From: an archaeon
GTDB lineage: Archaea; B1Sed10-29; JAJSAI01
Reading direction: 5' to 3'
Length of the DNA: 57,875 nt
Assembly (NCBI GenBank): GCA_024274695.1
Contig: JAJSAI010000014.1
Coordinates: 1-57,875, forward strand
Positions 1 to 7,733 of this stretch are shown here, piece by piece. A program made the position numbers and the translations under genes. Numbering within the stretch: position 1 is the first letter of the stretch; the number at the start of each line of letters is the position of its first letter. The notes under the pieces are model-generated. The model was not told the origin of the DNA and did no database searches. It saw only the letters and a list, made by a program, of their open reading frames with translations.

Positions 1-362
1 GCTGTGAACCCGTAGTCGCCGCGCACTACCTTTACCCAGGGGAGGATCGCGGTTAACAGTATCAGGGGGAGTGTCCCGAGGACGGTTCCCTGCCACAGGC
101 TCTTACTGGACAGGGAGACTCCTGTGAGTGTCAGGAAAAGGGTCCCGAGGCTGAGGTCGAGCATGATCACCTGGCGTAGGACAAGCGCTGTGCCCGCGTC
201 CTGTGCGGACTGCATCCACGCGTCAAGAACGACCCAGATGAGAACAGAGACAAGGCTGGCTAAAAAGAATTTTCTTGAGAGTATCTTCAGGTTACTTGAG
301 ATCCTTTTCATCATCAGCGCAAGGGGCAGTAGCGCCAGCGCGTGGAATATCAGGTGCATCAT
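1..362 (-). CDS. Multi-pass membrane protein, C-terminus cut by window edge
   Basis: The minus strand is open from an ATG-ATG start to the window edge, giving about 120 residues with no stop. It begins [20 protein letters not shown] and has four or so hydrophobic stretches separated by short basic or polar loops. The layout is weakly like the N-terminal 7TM sensor region of some histidine kinases, but the diagnostic part would lie outside the window, so no function is assigned. A TATA-like box about 29 nt upstream of the first ATG fits a leaderless mRNA and supports the chosen start. Confidence 0.6.
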   Translation of the reverse strand, partial: MMHLIFHALALLPLALMMKRISSNLKILSRKFFLASLVSVLIWVVLDAWMQSAQDAGTALVLRQVIMLDLSLGTLFLTLTGVSLSSKSLWQGTVLGTLPLILLTAILPWVKVVRGDYGFT

Positions 363-383
363 CCAGGACAAAGAAGGACAGAA

Positions 384-397
384 GGGTTTTTAATACC
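384..397. promoter_or_regulatory. Shared TATA-like element between divergent genes
   Basis: The sequence gggtttttaatacc reads as a TATA-like box in both directions. On the minus strand it lies about 29 nt before the membrane-protein ATG (leaderless). On the plus strand it lies about 45 nt before the eL40 ATG, which has its own ggaggt ribosome-binding site. Position and composition only. Confidence 0.5.
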
Positions 398-437
398 TTT
401 CCACAGAAAAAAACTGGAGCTAAGGAGGTTACCGACA

Positions 438-587
438 ATGCCAATATTCCCTGAGGTCAAGGAAAGGCTCTTGAAGAAAAAGATATGCATGAAGTGTAGC
501 GCTAGGAATCCTTGGACTGCCAAGAAGTGCAGGAAGTGCGGTTCAACTGACCTGAGGCCCAAGAAGATGGGCAAGAAGATGAAGTGA
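438..587 (+). CDS. rpl40e: 50S ribosomal protein eL40
   Basis: This 49-residue protein of the large ribosomal subunit has the family's usual archaeal size. The sequence shows a zinc-binding arrangement, CMKC followed 11 residues later by CRKC, in a very basic chain ending KKMGKKMK. A ggaggt ribosome-binding site lies 8 nt before the ATG, which rules out the longer upstream reading frame. The stop is one base from the ATG of the following HTH gene, so the two are almost certainly co-transcribed. The assignment is secure. Confidence 0.95.
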   Translation: MPIFPEVKERLLKKKICMKCSARNPWTAKKCRKCGSTDLRPKKMGKKMK

Positions 588-588
588 G

Positions 589-1440
589 ATGAGGGAAAAA
601 CTCGTCTCAAGGGCTGAAAGAATTCTGGAAAGGGCAGGCTACCGTGTTCTCAAGTACTTTTCAGCCTGCTTTGATCTTGCGGCCTCTGGAAGGAAGCGCT
701 TGCTAGTTAAGGCGATTCTCAACGTGGACGGCTTCAGGCCAGGGCATGCTAGGGACCTTAAAAAACTGGCCGTGTGCGTGGACGCGGAGCCCATAGTCGT
801 GGGTGTTAAAACAAAAAGAGGCCTGCTGAAAAAGGGAGTGGTCTACGAACGGTTCGGGGTAATTGCCCTTTCTCCTGAGACTCTTGAAGGCTATGTGGCC
901 GGAGAATGCCCTCTGCCCTTTTACTCTAGGGGAAGGGAACTGGTGGAATTCGATCCAGTGAGACTGCGGCGCCTGCGCGAGTCAAGGGGCCTTTCCCTAT
1001 CAGGAATGGCTGCATTACTGGGGGTGTCCAAAGAGGCAGTTTACTTGTACGAGAGAGGGTCTCTGAAGATGAGGAGAGAGATCGCCGAGAGGATAGAAAA
1101 CGAGTTCGGCGAGAGCATAACCAAGAAGGTAGAGCTGAGGATAAGCGCTCCTGAAGAAGGCCTGGAAAAAAGACTGTCAACAGCCCTCGCGTCCCTTGAT
1201 TTCAGGGTTAGGGAGTTTGAGAGGACAGGGTTTGATGTTTTCGCGTATGATGAGTCTAACAGGGTGCTCATGACCGAAGGGATTCCAAGTTCTCCTGAGA
1301 AGATCATGAGCCTTTCAGACTTTTTTGACAGCAAGGTCGGGTTCGTGTCAGAACACGGGGAAGAAGACCTGCCTGTGCTATCCTGGGAAGAATTGTCCAG
1401 CGCAGGGTCAAAGAAAAAGCTCCTTTCCCTGCTCCGTTAG
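589..1440 (+). CDS. HTH-type (XRE/Cro) transcriptional regulator with N-terminal nuclease-like domain
   Basis: The 283 residues match the layout of the archaeal family annotated as putative HTH-type transcriptional regulatory protein. An N-terminal half (about 1-115) resembles a restriction-nuclease-like fold, a Cro/C1 helix-turn-helix lies at about 125-157 (LRRLRESRGLSLSGMAALLG), and a C-terminal alpha/beta part is of unknown role. It starts one base after the eL40 stop and is probably translationally coupled to it. The DNA target is not known. The family call is confident; the regulatory role is inferred from the HTH alone. Confidence 0.8.
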   Translation: MREKLVSRAERILERAGYRVLKYFSACFDLAASGRKRLLVKAILNVDGFRPGHARDLKKLAVCVDAEPIVVGVKTKRGLLKKGVVYERFGVIALSPETLEGYVAGECPLPFYSRGRELVEFDPVRLRRLRESRGLSLSGMAALLGVSKEAVYLYERGSLKMRREIAERIENEFGESITKKVELRISAPEEGLEKRLSTALASLDFRVREFERTGFDVFAYDESNRVLMTEGIPSSPEKIMSLSDFFDSKVGFVSEHGEEDLPVLSWEELSSAGSKKKLLSLLR

Positions 1441-1457
1441 GATTTTTGAGGGAAAAG

Positions 1458-1544
1458 TGGTGCGAGGGAGGGGATTTGAACCCCCGATGGGACTAACCCA
1501 CAAGGCCCTCAACCTTGCGCTATACCAGGCTAAGCAACCCTCGC
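1458..1544 (-). tRNA. tRNA-Leu (GAG)
   Basis: The minus strand folds as a class II tRNA. The acceptor GCGAGGG pairs with CCCTCGC, the anticodon stem is CAAGG/CCTTG with loop TTGAGGG (anticodon GAG), and there is a long variable arm TGGG-TTAGT-CCCA. The T arm contains GGTTCAAATCC. The discriminator is A and the CCA end is encoded. No intron is seen. Its body is almost the same as tRNA-Leu(CAG) at 21255-21341. Confidence 0.95.
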
Positions 1545-1572
1545 TCCCCTGTTTAATTCTTTTTGAGCGATC

Positions 1573-1584
1573 GGTTAAAAAACC
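1573..1584. promoter_or_regulatory. Near-palindromic TATA-like element, possibly bidirectional
   Basis: ggttaaaaaacc lies about 26 nt before the ATG at 1605 on the plus strand and about 35 nt before the 5' end of tRNA-Leu(GAG) on the minus strand. It is nearly symmetrical and could serve both directions. Inferred from spacing. Confidence 0.5.
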
Positions 1585-1604
1585 TTTTGTTCGGAACAAG
1601 ATAC

Positions 1605-2501
1605 ATGATGATCGGACTTCCCCTGAACACTGGCCTTGGAAAAGAGCTTGGGAAAAAGGGAACGAGCTCGGACGTCACGCTGTACAACCGCAGGTCCGGA
1701 GAGAAGGTGCTTAACGTGGTAGAGGCTTCCTCGTACCCTGAGAAGATAACGTCCATGCTCTTGTCGGTAAGCCTGTCAGAGTTTCTGGTGTTTCACGTGA
1801 GGCTAGATGGGCTTGACAAGAACTTTGCAGAGGCTGTTCTGGCTGCTGACGCTCTCGAGAAGAAGGAGGGTACTGTGTTCTTGGACGGGGTTGTTGAAGA
1901 ACAGGTGAAGCCCCTGGTCTCGGGGACTGTTGTCGAGCGCTATGAGTTCTTCTCAGGCTCTCCCGCGGACCTGCTCGCGAGACTGCTGTCCCTGGAGTCC
2001 TCCAGGAGTTCTGCCGGCCCGGCGAGAGTGCTCGTGGACCACTCCTTTCAGGTCAGGGGAGTTGGCACGGTGGTGTTGGGTGTTGTGCTGTCCGGGGAGG
2101 TTAAAAAGTACGATTCTCTCACCGCGCACCCTCTGGAAAAAGAGGTTACTGTGAAGTCCATTCAGGTGATGGACGAGGACCTGGATTCTGCCCGGGCGGG
2201 AGACAGGGTTGGCCTTGCCCTGAAAGGAGTCACCCCAGAGGAAGTGTCGCGGGGCACTGTGATAGGTGACGCGGAGACTGTAGCCGAGCTTTCTGCAGCA
2301 ATAGAGTACAACAGGTACTCCCAGGACACTGCCCTGGAAAGGAGTATGCTATTCGCCGGCGCGTCCAAGACCGAGTTCAGGGCAGGAGGAGAAAGGCTTC
2401 TGCTCGGGAAAAAGATCCCGGTCTGGAAGGGCCAGAACATGGTGGTTTACGACCAAAGCAAGAGGCCCACGGTAAGAGGGCGGCTGCGGGTTCCAGGATG
2501 A
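1605..2501 (+). CDS. EF-Tu/SelB-like protein without a working P-loop
   Basis: The 298-residue protein has a recognisable EF-Tu domain-2 beta-barrel at about 142-172 (VRGVGTVVLGVVLSGEVKKY), followed by a second barrel-like part (RAGDRVGLALKGV). This is the arrangement of archaeal EF-Tu-domain-2 (SelB-like) proteins. The N-terminal region, where the GTPase should be, has only GLGKELGKKGTSSDVTLYN and no GxxxxGK[ST], so GTP hydrolysis is unlikely. A TATA-like box 26 nt upstream supports the ATG at 1605 over an upstream TTG. The role in translation is unknown. Confidence 0.65.
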   Translation: MMIGLPLNTGLGKELGKKGTSSDVTLYNRRSGEKVLNVVEASSYPEKITSMLLSVSLSEFLVFHVRLDGLDKNFAEAVLAADALEKKEGTVFLDGVVEEQVKPLVSGTVVERYEFFSGSPADLLARLLSLESSRSSAGPARVLVDHSFQVRGVGTVVLGVVLSGEVKKYDSLTAHPLEKEVTVKSIQVMDEDLDSARAGDRVGLALKGVTPEEVSRGTVIGDAETVAELSAAIEYNRYSQDTALERSMLFAGASKTEFRAGGERLLLGKKIPVWKGQNMVVYDQSKRPTVRGRLRVPG

Positions 2502-2540
2502 CAGATAAATTAAAATATTCCTCTTCTGTTCTTGTATACC

Positions 2541-3206
2541 ATGGTGTTCGAGCTTAACGGAGTAAAAGTCCGCTGGCACGGTCACGCCACGTTCTCGTTT
2601 GAGTGGAACGGCGGGGTCCTGTACACGGATCCTTTTGTCCTTCCCGCCGACCCCCTGAAGGCAGACGTTGTCCTGGTGACCCACTCCCACTACGACCACT
2701 GCGACCCTGACAAGATAAGGGCGGTTTCAAAGCCCGGCGCCAGGATAGTTTGCCCTGGAGACTGCAGGGAAAAGCTCTCCTCCTTTGACTTGGTCGTGCT
2801 GGAGCCAGGCAAGGAAGCGATAGTGTCAGGAGTCAGGGTGGCTGCTGTCCCCGCCTACAACACTAACAAGTTCAGGGCTCCTGGGGATGTCTTCCACCCG
2901 AAGGAGAACAAGTGGAACGGTTACGTTTTCGAGATAAACGGGACGAGGTTCTACCACGCGGGCGACACTGACGTGATCCCTGAGATGGAGAACCTGAAGG
3001 GAAAGGTTGACGTGGCAATGCTTCCCGTGGGCGGCACTTACACAATGACCCTGCAGGAGGCTGTTGAAGCAGTAAATATAATAAACCCAGAATACTTTAT
3101 CCCAATGCACTATAACCATCTTCCCGGGCTGGAGGTGTCCGAGGAAGAAATAAGGAAGGCATGTGAAGGAATGAGTTCACAGCTCGTGATAATGGAGGTG
3201 GAATGA
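2541..3206 (+). CDS. Metallo-beta-lactamase-fold metal-dependent hydrolase (UPF0173-like)
   Basis: The 221-residue hydrolase carries the metal-binding HxHxDH signature as HSHYDHCD near residue 50, then HAGDTD near 140 and PMHYNH near 188. These are the usual ligands of a two-metal MBL site. Length and the N-terminal WHGHATF motif fit the UPF0173 group. Its substrate is unknown. The ATG is chosen over an upstream TTG because a TATA-like stretch (taaattaaaatat) lies about 28 nt before it. It is followed one base later by a small coiled-coil gene. Confidence 0.85.
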   Translation: MVFELNGVKVRWHGHATFSFEWNGGVLYTDPFVLPADPLKADVVLVTHSHYDHCDPDKIRAVSKPGARIVCPGDCREKLSSFDLVVLEPGKEAIVSGVRVAAVPAYNTNKFRAPGDVFHPKENKWNGYVFEINGTRFYHAGDTDVIPEMENLKGKVDVAMLPVGGTYTMTLQEAVEAVNIINPEYFIPMHYNHLPGLEVSEEEIRKACEGMSSQLVIMEVE

Positions 3207-3207
3207 G

Positions 3208-3417
3208 ATGAAAGAGTTCGAGGAAATAAAAGAAGGGCTCGTGCAGGCCAACGAAAAACTCAGGAACGTGAACCCTGACGAGCTGGACGAAAAGCTCTTG
3301 GCCAGCGTGGTGGACCAGCTGATAGACCTGGTGAAGGACCTTACAGAAAGAGTGGACCTGCTGTCCGAAAGGGTAGAAGTCCTCAGCGAGAAGGTCAAGG
3401 TCGAGAGCGCCCAGTAA
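3208..3417 (+). CDS. Small coiled-coil protein
   Basis: The 69 residues are highly charged with regular leucine/valine spacing (LTERVDLLSERVEVLSEKV), giving a predicted coiled coil over most of the second half. No domain is recognised. The ATG follows the MBL-hydrolase stop by one base, so it is probably translated from the same mRNA. It may be an oligomerisation or scaffold protein; that is inference. Confidence 0.7.
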   Translation: MKEFEEIKEGLVQANEKLRNVNPDELDEKLLASVVDQLIDLVKDLTERVDLLSERVEVLSEKVKVESAQ

Positions 3418-3456
3418 AGCGAAAACCAACCTTTTCTTTTTTGGAGGTATTCTCCT

Positions 3457-4257
3457 GTGAAGAGGAGGAAGAGAAAAAAGGTGGGCGTAAGACCTAGGGC
3501 AGTTCTTGTGTACGGCGGGCTTCTGGCAGGAGTGGTCACTGCACTACTCATCTGCCAGGCTCTTCTTCCCGCGCTGCCTGAAGTGTACTCGTACGTTCCG
3601 GGCAACGCTTCCCTTGTGACCGCGGTTAATGACGCTGGCCTGCTCTCAAAAATGGCGGGGGACGACCAGCTGAGTATAGGGCTTCAGGACGCCGGCCTGG
3701 TGCGCACGATAAACTTCGGGTACAACGGGAGCCTGTTCTCCCTGATAGAACTCAGGTCCGCGGATTCAAACCTTTTTACCGGATGTACTGCGGTCGGGGC
3801 CCAGATGTACGATTGTTCTGGGATCGTGGGAGACTGGTACGTTTACAGGTTGGGCCAGAACCTTCTGCTTGGGGCGGACTCAAGAGAAGCGCTGGAGAGC
3901 ATGGTTAAACTCTATCCTCTGAGAAAACCCTTCAGCCCCCCGCATCCTGAGATAATGAAAATGCCCCTGGCAGTGTACGTTAACCTCTCACTTGGGAAGG
4001 GCTCCTCCTGGGCTTCGTCAGACGAAAACTTTACCCTGCTTATGATAGGGATGTCAGAGCAGGGGCTAAAAATCCTGGTGGGGTGCAGGGACGTTAGCAC
4101 CGCTGAGTATTACGAGAAGCACTACGAGGAGATAACCTCTCCTGTTGAGAACACTATTCTTGACGTGGGGCGCGCGAACGTGCGCAGGGAAGGAAAGCTG
4201 GTCATGATAGAATACGAGGGGAACTTCAGCCAGTACCTCTCGAATGCCTTTCAATAA
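3457..4257 (+). CDS. Single-pass membrane-anchored protein with extracytoplasmic domain
   Basis: The 266 residues begin with a strongly basic tail (MKRRKRKKVGVRPR), then one membrane helix (about 18-37), then a soluble domain rich in Asn-X-Ser/Thr sites, expected outside the cell. A ggaggt site 8 nt upstream decides the GTG start. The 3' end overlaps the end of the convergent aminotransferase gene by 32 nt. No family is recognised. Confidence 0.7.
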   Translation: MKRRKRKKVGVRPRAVLVYGGLLAGVVTALLICQALLPALPEVYSYVPGNASLVTAVNDAGLLSKMAGDDQLSIGLQDAGLVRTINFGYNGSLFSLIELRSADSNLFTGCTAVGAQMYDCSGIVGDWYVYRLGQNLLLGADSREALESMVKLYPLRKPFSPPHPEIMKMPLAVYVNLSLGKGSSWASSDENFTLLMIGMSEQGLKILVGCRDVSTAEYYEKHYEEITSPVENTILDVGRANVRREGKLVMIEYEGNFSQYLSNAFQ

Positions 4258-5443
4258 ACCTCGTTATCCTCTGGAACCCTTCGTCTATCCTCTCCTCTGT
4301 TTCTGAAACGAACGTGAGCCTCACGTGCCCTATGCCCTGCTTTCCGAAAAATCTCCCGGGTATCACCACGACCTTTTCCTCCTCCAGGAGCGCGTCCGCG
4401 AACTGCACGTCGTCCATTCCCATTCTTGAAAGGTACTGCCTCATGTCCGGGAAGAAGTAGAACGCTCCATTAGGGACCGAGTACCCTGCTTCGGGAAGGT
4501 ACTTGTCAATGCACTCATGCATTTTTTCCTTCCTCCTCTTGTAGGTTGGGATCACTACCTTGGACAGGTACTCTCTTTTTATTCTTCCCTTGTTCTCCAG
4601 AAACTTTCTCACCGCGTACTGGACTGTTCTGCCTGGGGCCAGTGATGTGGACTGTTTTATCTCGCTTATCTTCCTGACTACCTCCTTGGGGCCGTAGAAG
4701 TACCGTATCCTCAGCCCGGGAATGCTGGCAGTTTTGGAGAACGAGCAGCAGGTTATCGTTTTTTCTTCAGCCCCGTAGTGCCGCGAGTTCACGAACTTTC
4801 CTTCAAAGACTATGTGCTTGTATATGTCGTCCGTTATGAGCCACAGGTCGTGGTCTTCAGCCATGTCCGTCAGGAACTTCATGCTCTCGTCATTGTACAG
4901 CGTGCCGGTGGGGTTGTCAGGAGATGCTATCATTATTGCCTTGGTTTTCTTGCTGATAGCTTCCTTGAACTTCTCCTGGTCTATCTGGAACCCGATCTCC
5001 CAGCTTGACGGGACCATAACCTCTTTGGCGCCCGTCAGTTTTATGGGCTCCCTGTACCCGAGGTAGCTTGGGTCAGGGGTTATGATCTCGTCCCCGGGGT
5101 CCAGCAAGGTCTGTAGGGTCACGTACAAGGCCTCTGTTCCCCCTACAGAGAGGCATATTGCTTCTGGGGGGATGTCAATACCCTCCCATTATTTCAGGTC
5201 CTCTGAAATGGCCTGCCTTGTTTTTGGCAGTCCTATCGTGCTACAGTATGACGTGGACTTCTGAGGCTCTCTTTCCATTCTCTCGCACATTGCCTGCAGG
5301 ATCTCTTTCGGGGGAGCAAGACTGGGGGCTCCTCCGCCGAAACTGATGATGTCGGGATCAAAACCTGCTTTTTCTATGAGCGCGGCTATTCTTCTTATCG
5401 GGGACGCTTGGTACTCTTTAGCCCTTCTTGCGATTCCGGGCAC
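4226..5443 (-). pseudogene. PLP-dependent aminotransferase (class I/II) interrupted by an in-frame TAA
   Basis: Two pieces in the same frame make one aminotransferase of about 405 codons. The N-terminal piece (ISFGGGAPSLAPP) runs to DLK, then TAA at 5189-5191, then WEGIDIPPEAICLSVGGTEA continues straight into the rest. Key features are present: SPDNPTG, the TDDIY region, and the PLP-binding lysine in SFSKTASIPG near codon 234. No base is gained or lost, so one substitution explains the break. The start overlaps the PEP synthase end by 26 nt, suggesting an operon. It could be a recent pseudogene, a variant within a population, an assembly error or read-through. The downstream part alone would lack the N-terminal substrate region. 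Confidence 0.8.
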
Positions 5444-7709
5444 GCTTGCTCACCTCTTTTTCTATCTTGTGCACAAGCACCTTTGTCCTTTCCACGGCGT
5501 CAGGGTTTACTGAGATGGAGTCTATCCCCTGTTTCACGAGGAACTCTGTGAACTCGGGATAATTGCTTGGAGCCTGCCCGCAGATGCTCACTGTCTTGCC
5601 CTTCTTGTGCGCTTCTTTTATCAGGTGCTTGATGGCTCTTTTCACGGCCTCGTTCCTCTCATCAAACAAGCCCATTCTCCCGAGGATCTGGGAGTCTCTG
5701 TCCACGCCGAGTATCAGCTGGGTCAGGTCGTTTGATCCTATGGAGAACCCGTCGCACAGTTCCGCGAACTTGTCCGCCAAGAAAATGTTGCTGGGCACTT
5801 CGGCCATGAGCCATAGCTTGAAGTCTTTTCCCGGCCTCAGGTCCTCTTCTTCCATTATCTGCCTAACCCTTTCCACTTCATGCAGGGTTCTTGGGAACGG
5901 GAGCATCACGTGCACGTTCTTCCATCTCTTGAGGACCTTCTTTAGTGCTTTTAGCTCCAGCCTGAAGGCTGGCTCGTACTCGGGGGAGATGTACCGTGAG
6001 CATCCTCTCCAGCCGAGCATGGGGTTTTCTTCCGCGGGCTCGTACTTTTCCCCTCCCTTGAGTTCCCTGTACTCGTTCGTCTTGAAGTCAGACAGCCTGA
6101 GCACCACTGGCCTCGGGTGAAACGCTCTGGCCACTGTGCTTATCCCCTTCGCGAGCTTGTCTATGAACTCTTTCTCCCTGCCCTGTTCTATGAGCGAGAG
6201 GGGATGTTCTTTGACGTATGTGGCGAGTATGAACTCTTCTCTCATCAGCCCGACCCCGTCACAAGGTTTTTTGGCGATCTCTTTTGCTATCTCCGGGACT
6301 CCCAGGTTGACGTACACTTTCGTCCTTGTTCTCGGCACATTGGTGATCTTCTTTTCTTTTTCCTTCACGTGAACGATTCCTTCCAGCACTATTCCTTTTC
6401 CTCCGTCGACCGTGACCAGCTGGCCTTCCTTGAGTTTTTTGGTGGCATTCCCTGTTCCCACCACGCAGGGTATTCCCAGCTCCCTGCTGACTATCGCGGC
6501 ATGGCTTGTTACTCCTCCTGAGTCTGTCACTATCGCGCTCGCTTTCCTCATGGCCGGGACCATGTCCGGGCTGGTCATCCATGCCACGAGAACGTCTCCT
6601 TTTCTCACTTTTCCAACGTCCTTCACGCTCTTGACTATCCTCACTTTCCCGGCACCGATTCCGGGGCTGGCGGCAAGCCCCTTAAGAAGTACTTTTCCTT
6701 TGATCTCTTCTTCTGCTTTTCCTTTTTTCATTGACCAGACTGTTTCAGGCCTGCTCTGGAGGATCATGATCTTGTTCGTTCTCCTGTCAACAGCCCACTC
6801 TATGTCCTGGGGGTGGCCGTAGTGCTTTTCCAGCCTTATCCCGTACTCTGCCAGTTTTTTCACCTGCGCGTCAGAAAGAACGGGCTTGTTGACCATGTGC
6901 TCTGGGACCTTTTTTTCAACAACTCCTCCCCCAGGTTTTCTCACGAGCATTACCCTTTTTTCTGCCACGTGTTTTTCAACTATCCTAAGGTCCCTTTTCC
7001 TCACGAAGAAGTCGTCAGGGGTTACTTTCCCTTGTACGATGTACTCCCCGAGGCCCCACGATCCTTCTATGAGCACTTTTGTAGTGTCTCCGTTCCTGAC
7101 GTCAAGGGTGAACATGACTCCGGAGCAGAGTGAGTCAACCATTAGCTGCACGCCGGCTGACAGGTACACTTTAGAGTGCTCGAAGCCCTTTTGTATCCTG
7201 TAAAAGATGGCCCGGTCCGTGAAAAGGCTTGCGTAGCACTCCTGCACTTTCTTGACAACGTTTTTTCCACCCACCACGTTCAGGTAGGTTTCCTGCTGTC
7301 CCGCGAAGCTCGCTCCGGGAAGATCCTCTGCCGTGGCGCTGGACCGTACTGACACGTACGCTCTTTTCACTCCCACCTTTTTTGAGAGTGTCTCGTACGC
7401 TTTGAGTATCTCCTTCTCAAGGTCTTCGGGCATTTTCGCGTTTAGTATGAGTTCCCGCACCTTTTTCCCAACAGCCCTTAGTGCTCTGGTGTCGTTCGGG
7501 TCCTTGATCTTGTCCAGCTCTTTCTGTATTCTCGGCCACAGCATGTTATACCTTAGGAAGTGTCTGTAGGCGTCCGCGGTCACTGCAAAGCCTGTTGGCA
7601 CTGGCACTTTCGCCTTGTTGAGCATTTCACCAAGATTAGCGTTCTTTCCCCCGACCTTGGGCAGGTCTTTCCTGGTTATCCTCTCGAATGGAATAACATA
7701 CTCTGGCAT
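5418..7709 (-). CDS. ppsA: Phosphoenolpyruvate synthase (pyruvate, water dikinase)
   Basis: The 763-residue enzyme converts pyruvate and ATP to PEP, AMP and phosphate for gluconeogenesis. It has an N-terminal nucleotide-binding part (GGKNANLGEM; VRSSATAEDLPGASFAGQQE), a swivelling phosphohistidine domain near residue 400 (GGVTSHAAIVSRELGIPCV), and a C-terminal PEP-binding barrel ending with the ICGQAPSNYPEF region near the catalytic cysteine. Length is close to the usual 760-810. A TATA-like tttttaatt lies about 25-30 nt before the ATG. It sits directly upstream of the broken aminotransferase. Confidence 0.95.
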   Translation of the reverse strand: MPEYVIPFERITRKDLPKVGGKNANLGEMLNKAKVPVPTGFAVTADAYRHFLRYNMLWPRIQKELDKIKDPNDTRALRAVGKKVRELILNAKMPEDLEKEILKAYETLSKKVGVKRAYVSVRSSATAEDLPGASFAGQQETYLNVVGGKNVVKKVQECYASLFTDRAIFYRIQKGFEHSKVYLSAGVQLMVDSLCSGVMFTLDVRNGDTTKVLIEGSWGLGEYIVQGKVTPDDFFVRKRDLRIVEKHVAEKRVMLVRKPGGGVVEKKVPEHMVNKPVLSDAQVKKLAEYGIRLEKHYGHPQDIEWAVDRRTNKIMILQSRPETVWSMKKGKAEEEIKGKVLLKGLAASPGIGAGKVRIVKSVKDVGKVRKGDVLVAWMTSPDMVPAMRKASAIVTDSGGVTSHAAIVSRELGIPCVVGTGNATKKLKEGQLVTVDGGKGIVLEGIVHVKEKEKKITNVPRTRTKVYVNLGVPEIAKEIAKKPCDGVGLMREEFILATYVKEHPLSLIEQGREKEFIDKLAKGISTVARAFHPRPVVLRLSDFKTNEYRELKGGEKYEPAEENPMLGWRGCSRYISPEYEPAFRLELKALKKVLKRWKNVHVMLPFPRTLHEVERVRQIMEEEDLRPGKDFKLWLMAEVPSNIFLADKFAELCDGFSIGSNDLTQLILGVDRDSQILGRMGLFDERNEAVKRAIKHLIKEAHKKGKTVSICGQAPSNYPEFTEFLVKQGIDSISVNPDAVERTKVLVHKIEKEVSKRARNRKKG

Positions 7710-7733
7710 GCATAAGAGAACGCGTGAGCTGAA

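Noticed and set aside
124-393. Plus-strand reading frame of 89 codons near the window start
   Set aside because: It lies opposite a minus-strand membrane-protein frame that stays open to the window edge, has hydrophobic helices and has a TATA-like box before its ATG. The plus-strand product looks like an antisense shadow.
5189-5191. Selenocysteine or pyrrolysine recoding at the internal stop
   Set aside because: Selenocysteine uses TGA and pyrrolysine uses TAG; the codon here is TAA and no recoding structure is evident.
5100-5200. Frameshift explanation for the split aminotransferase
   Set aside because: Both halves are in the same frame and the bases run on without gain or loss; a single stop codon is enough.
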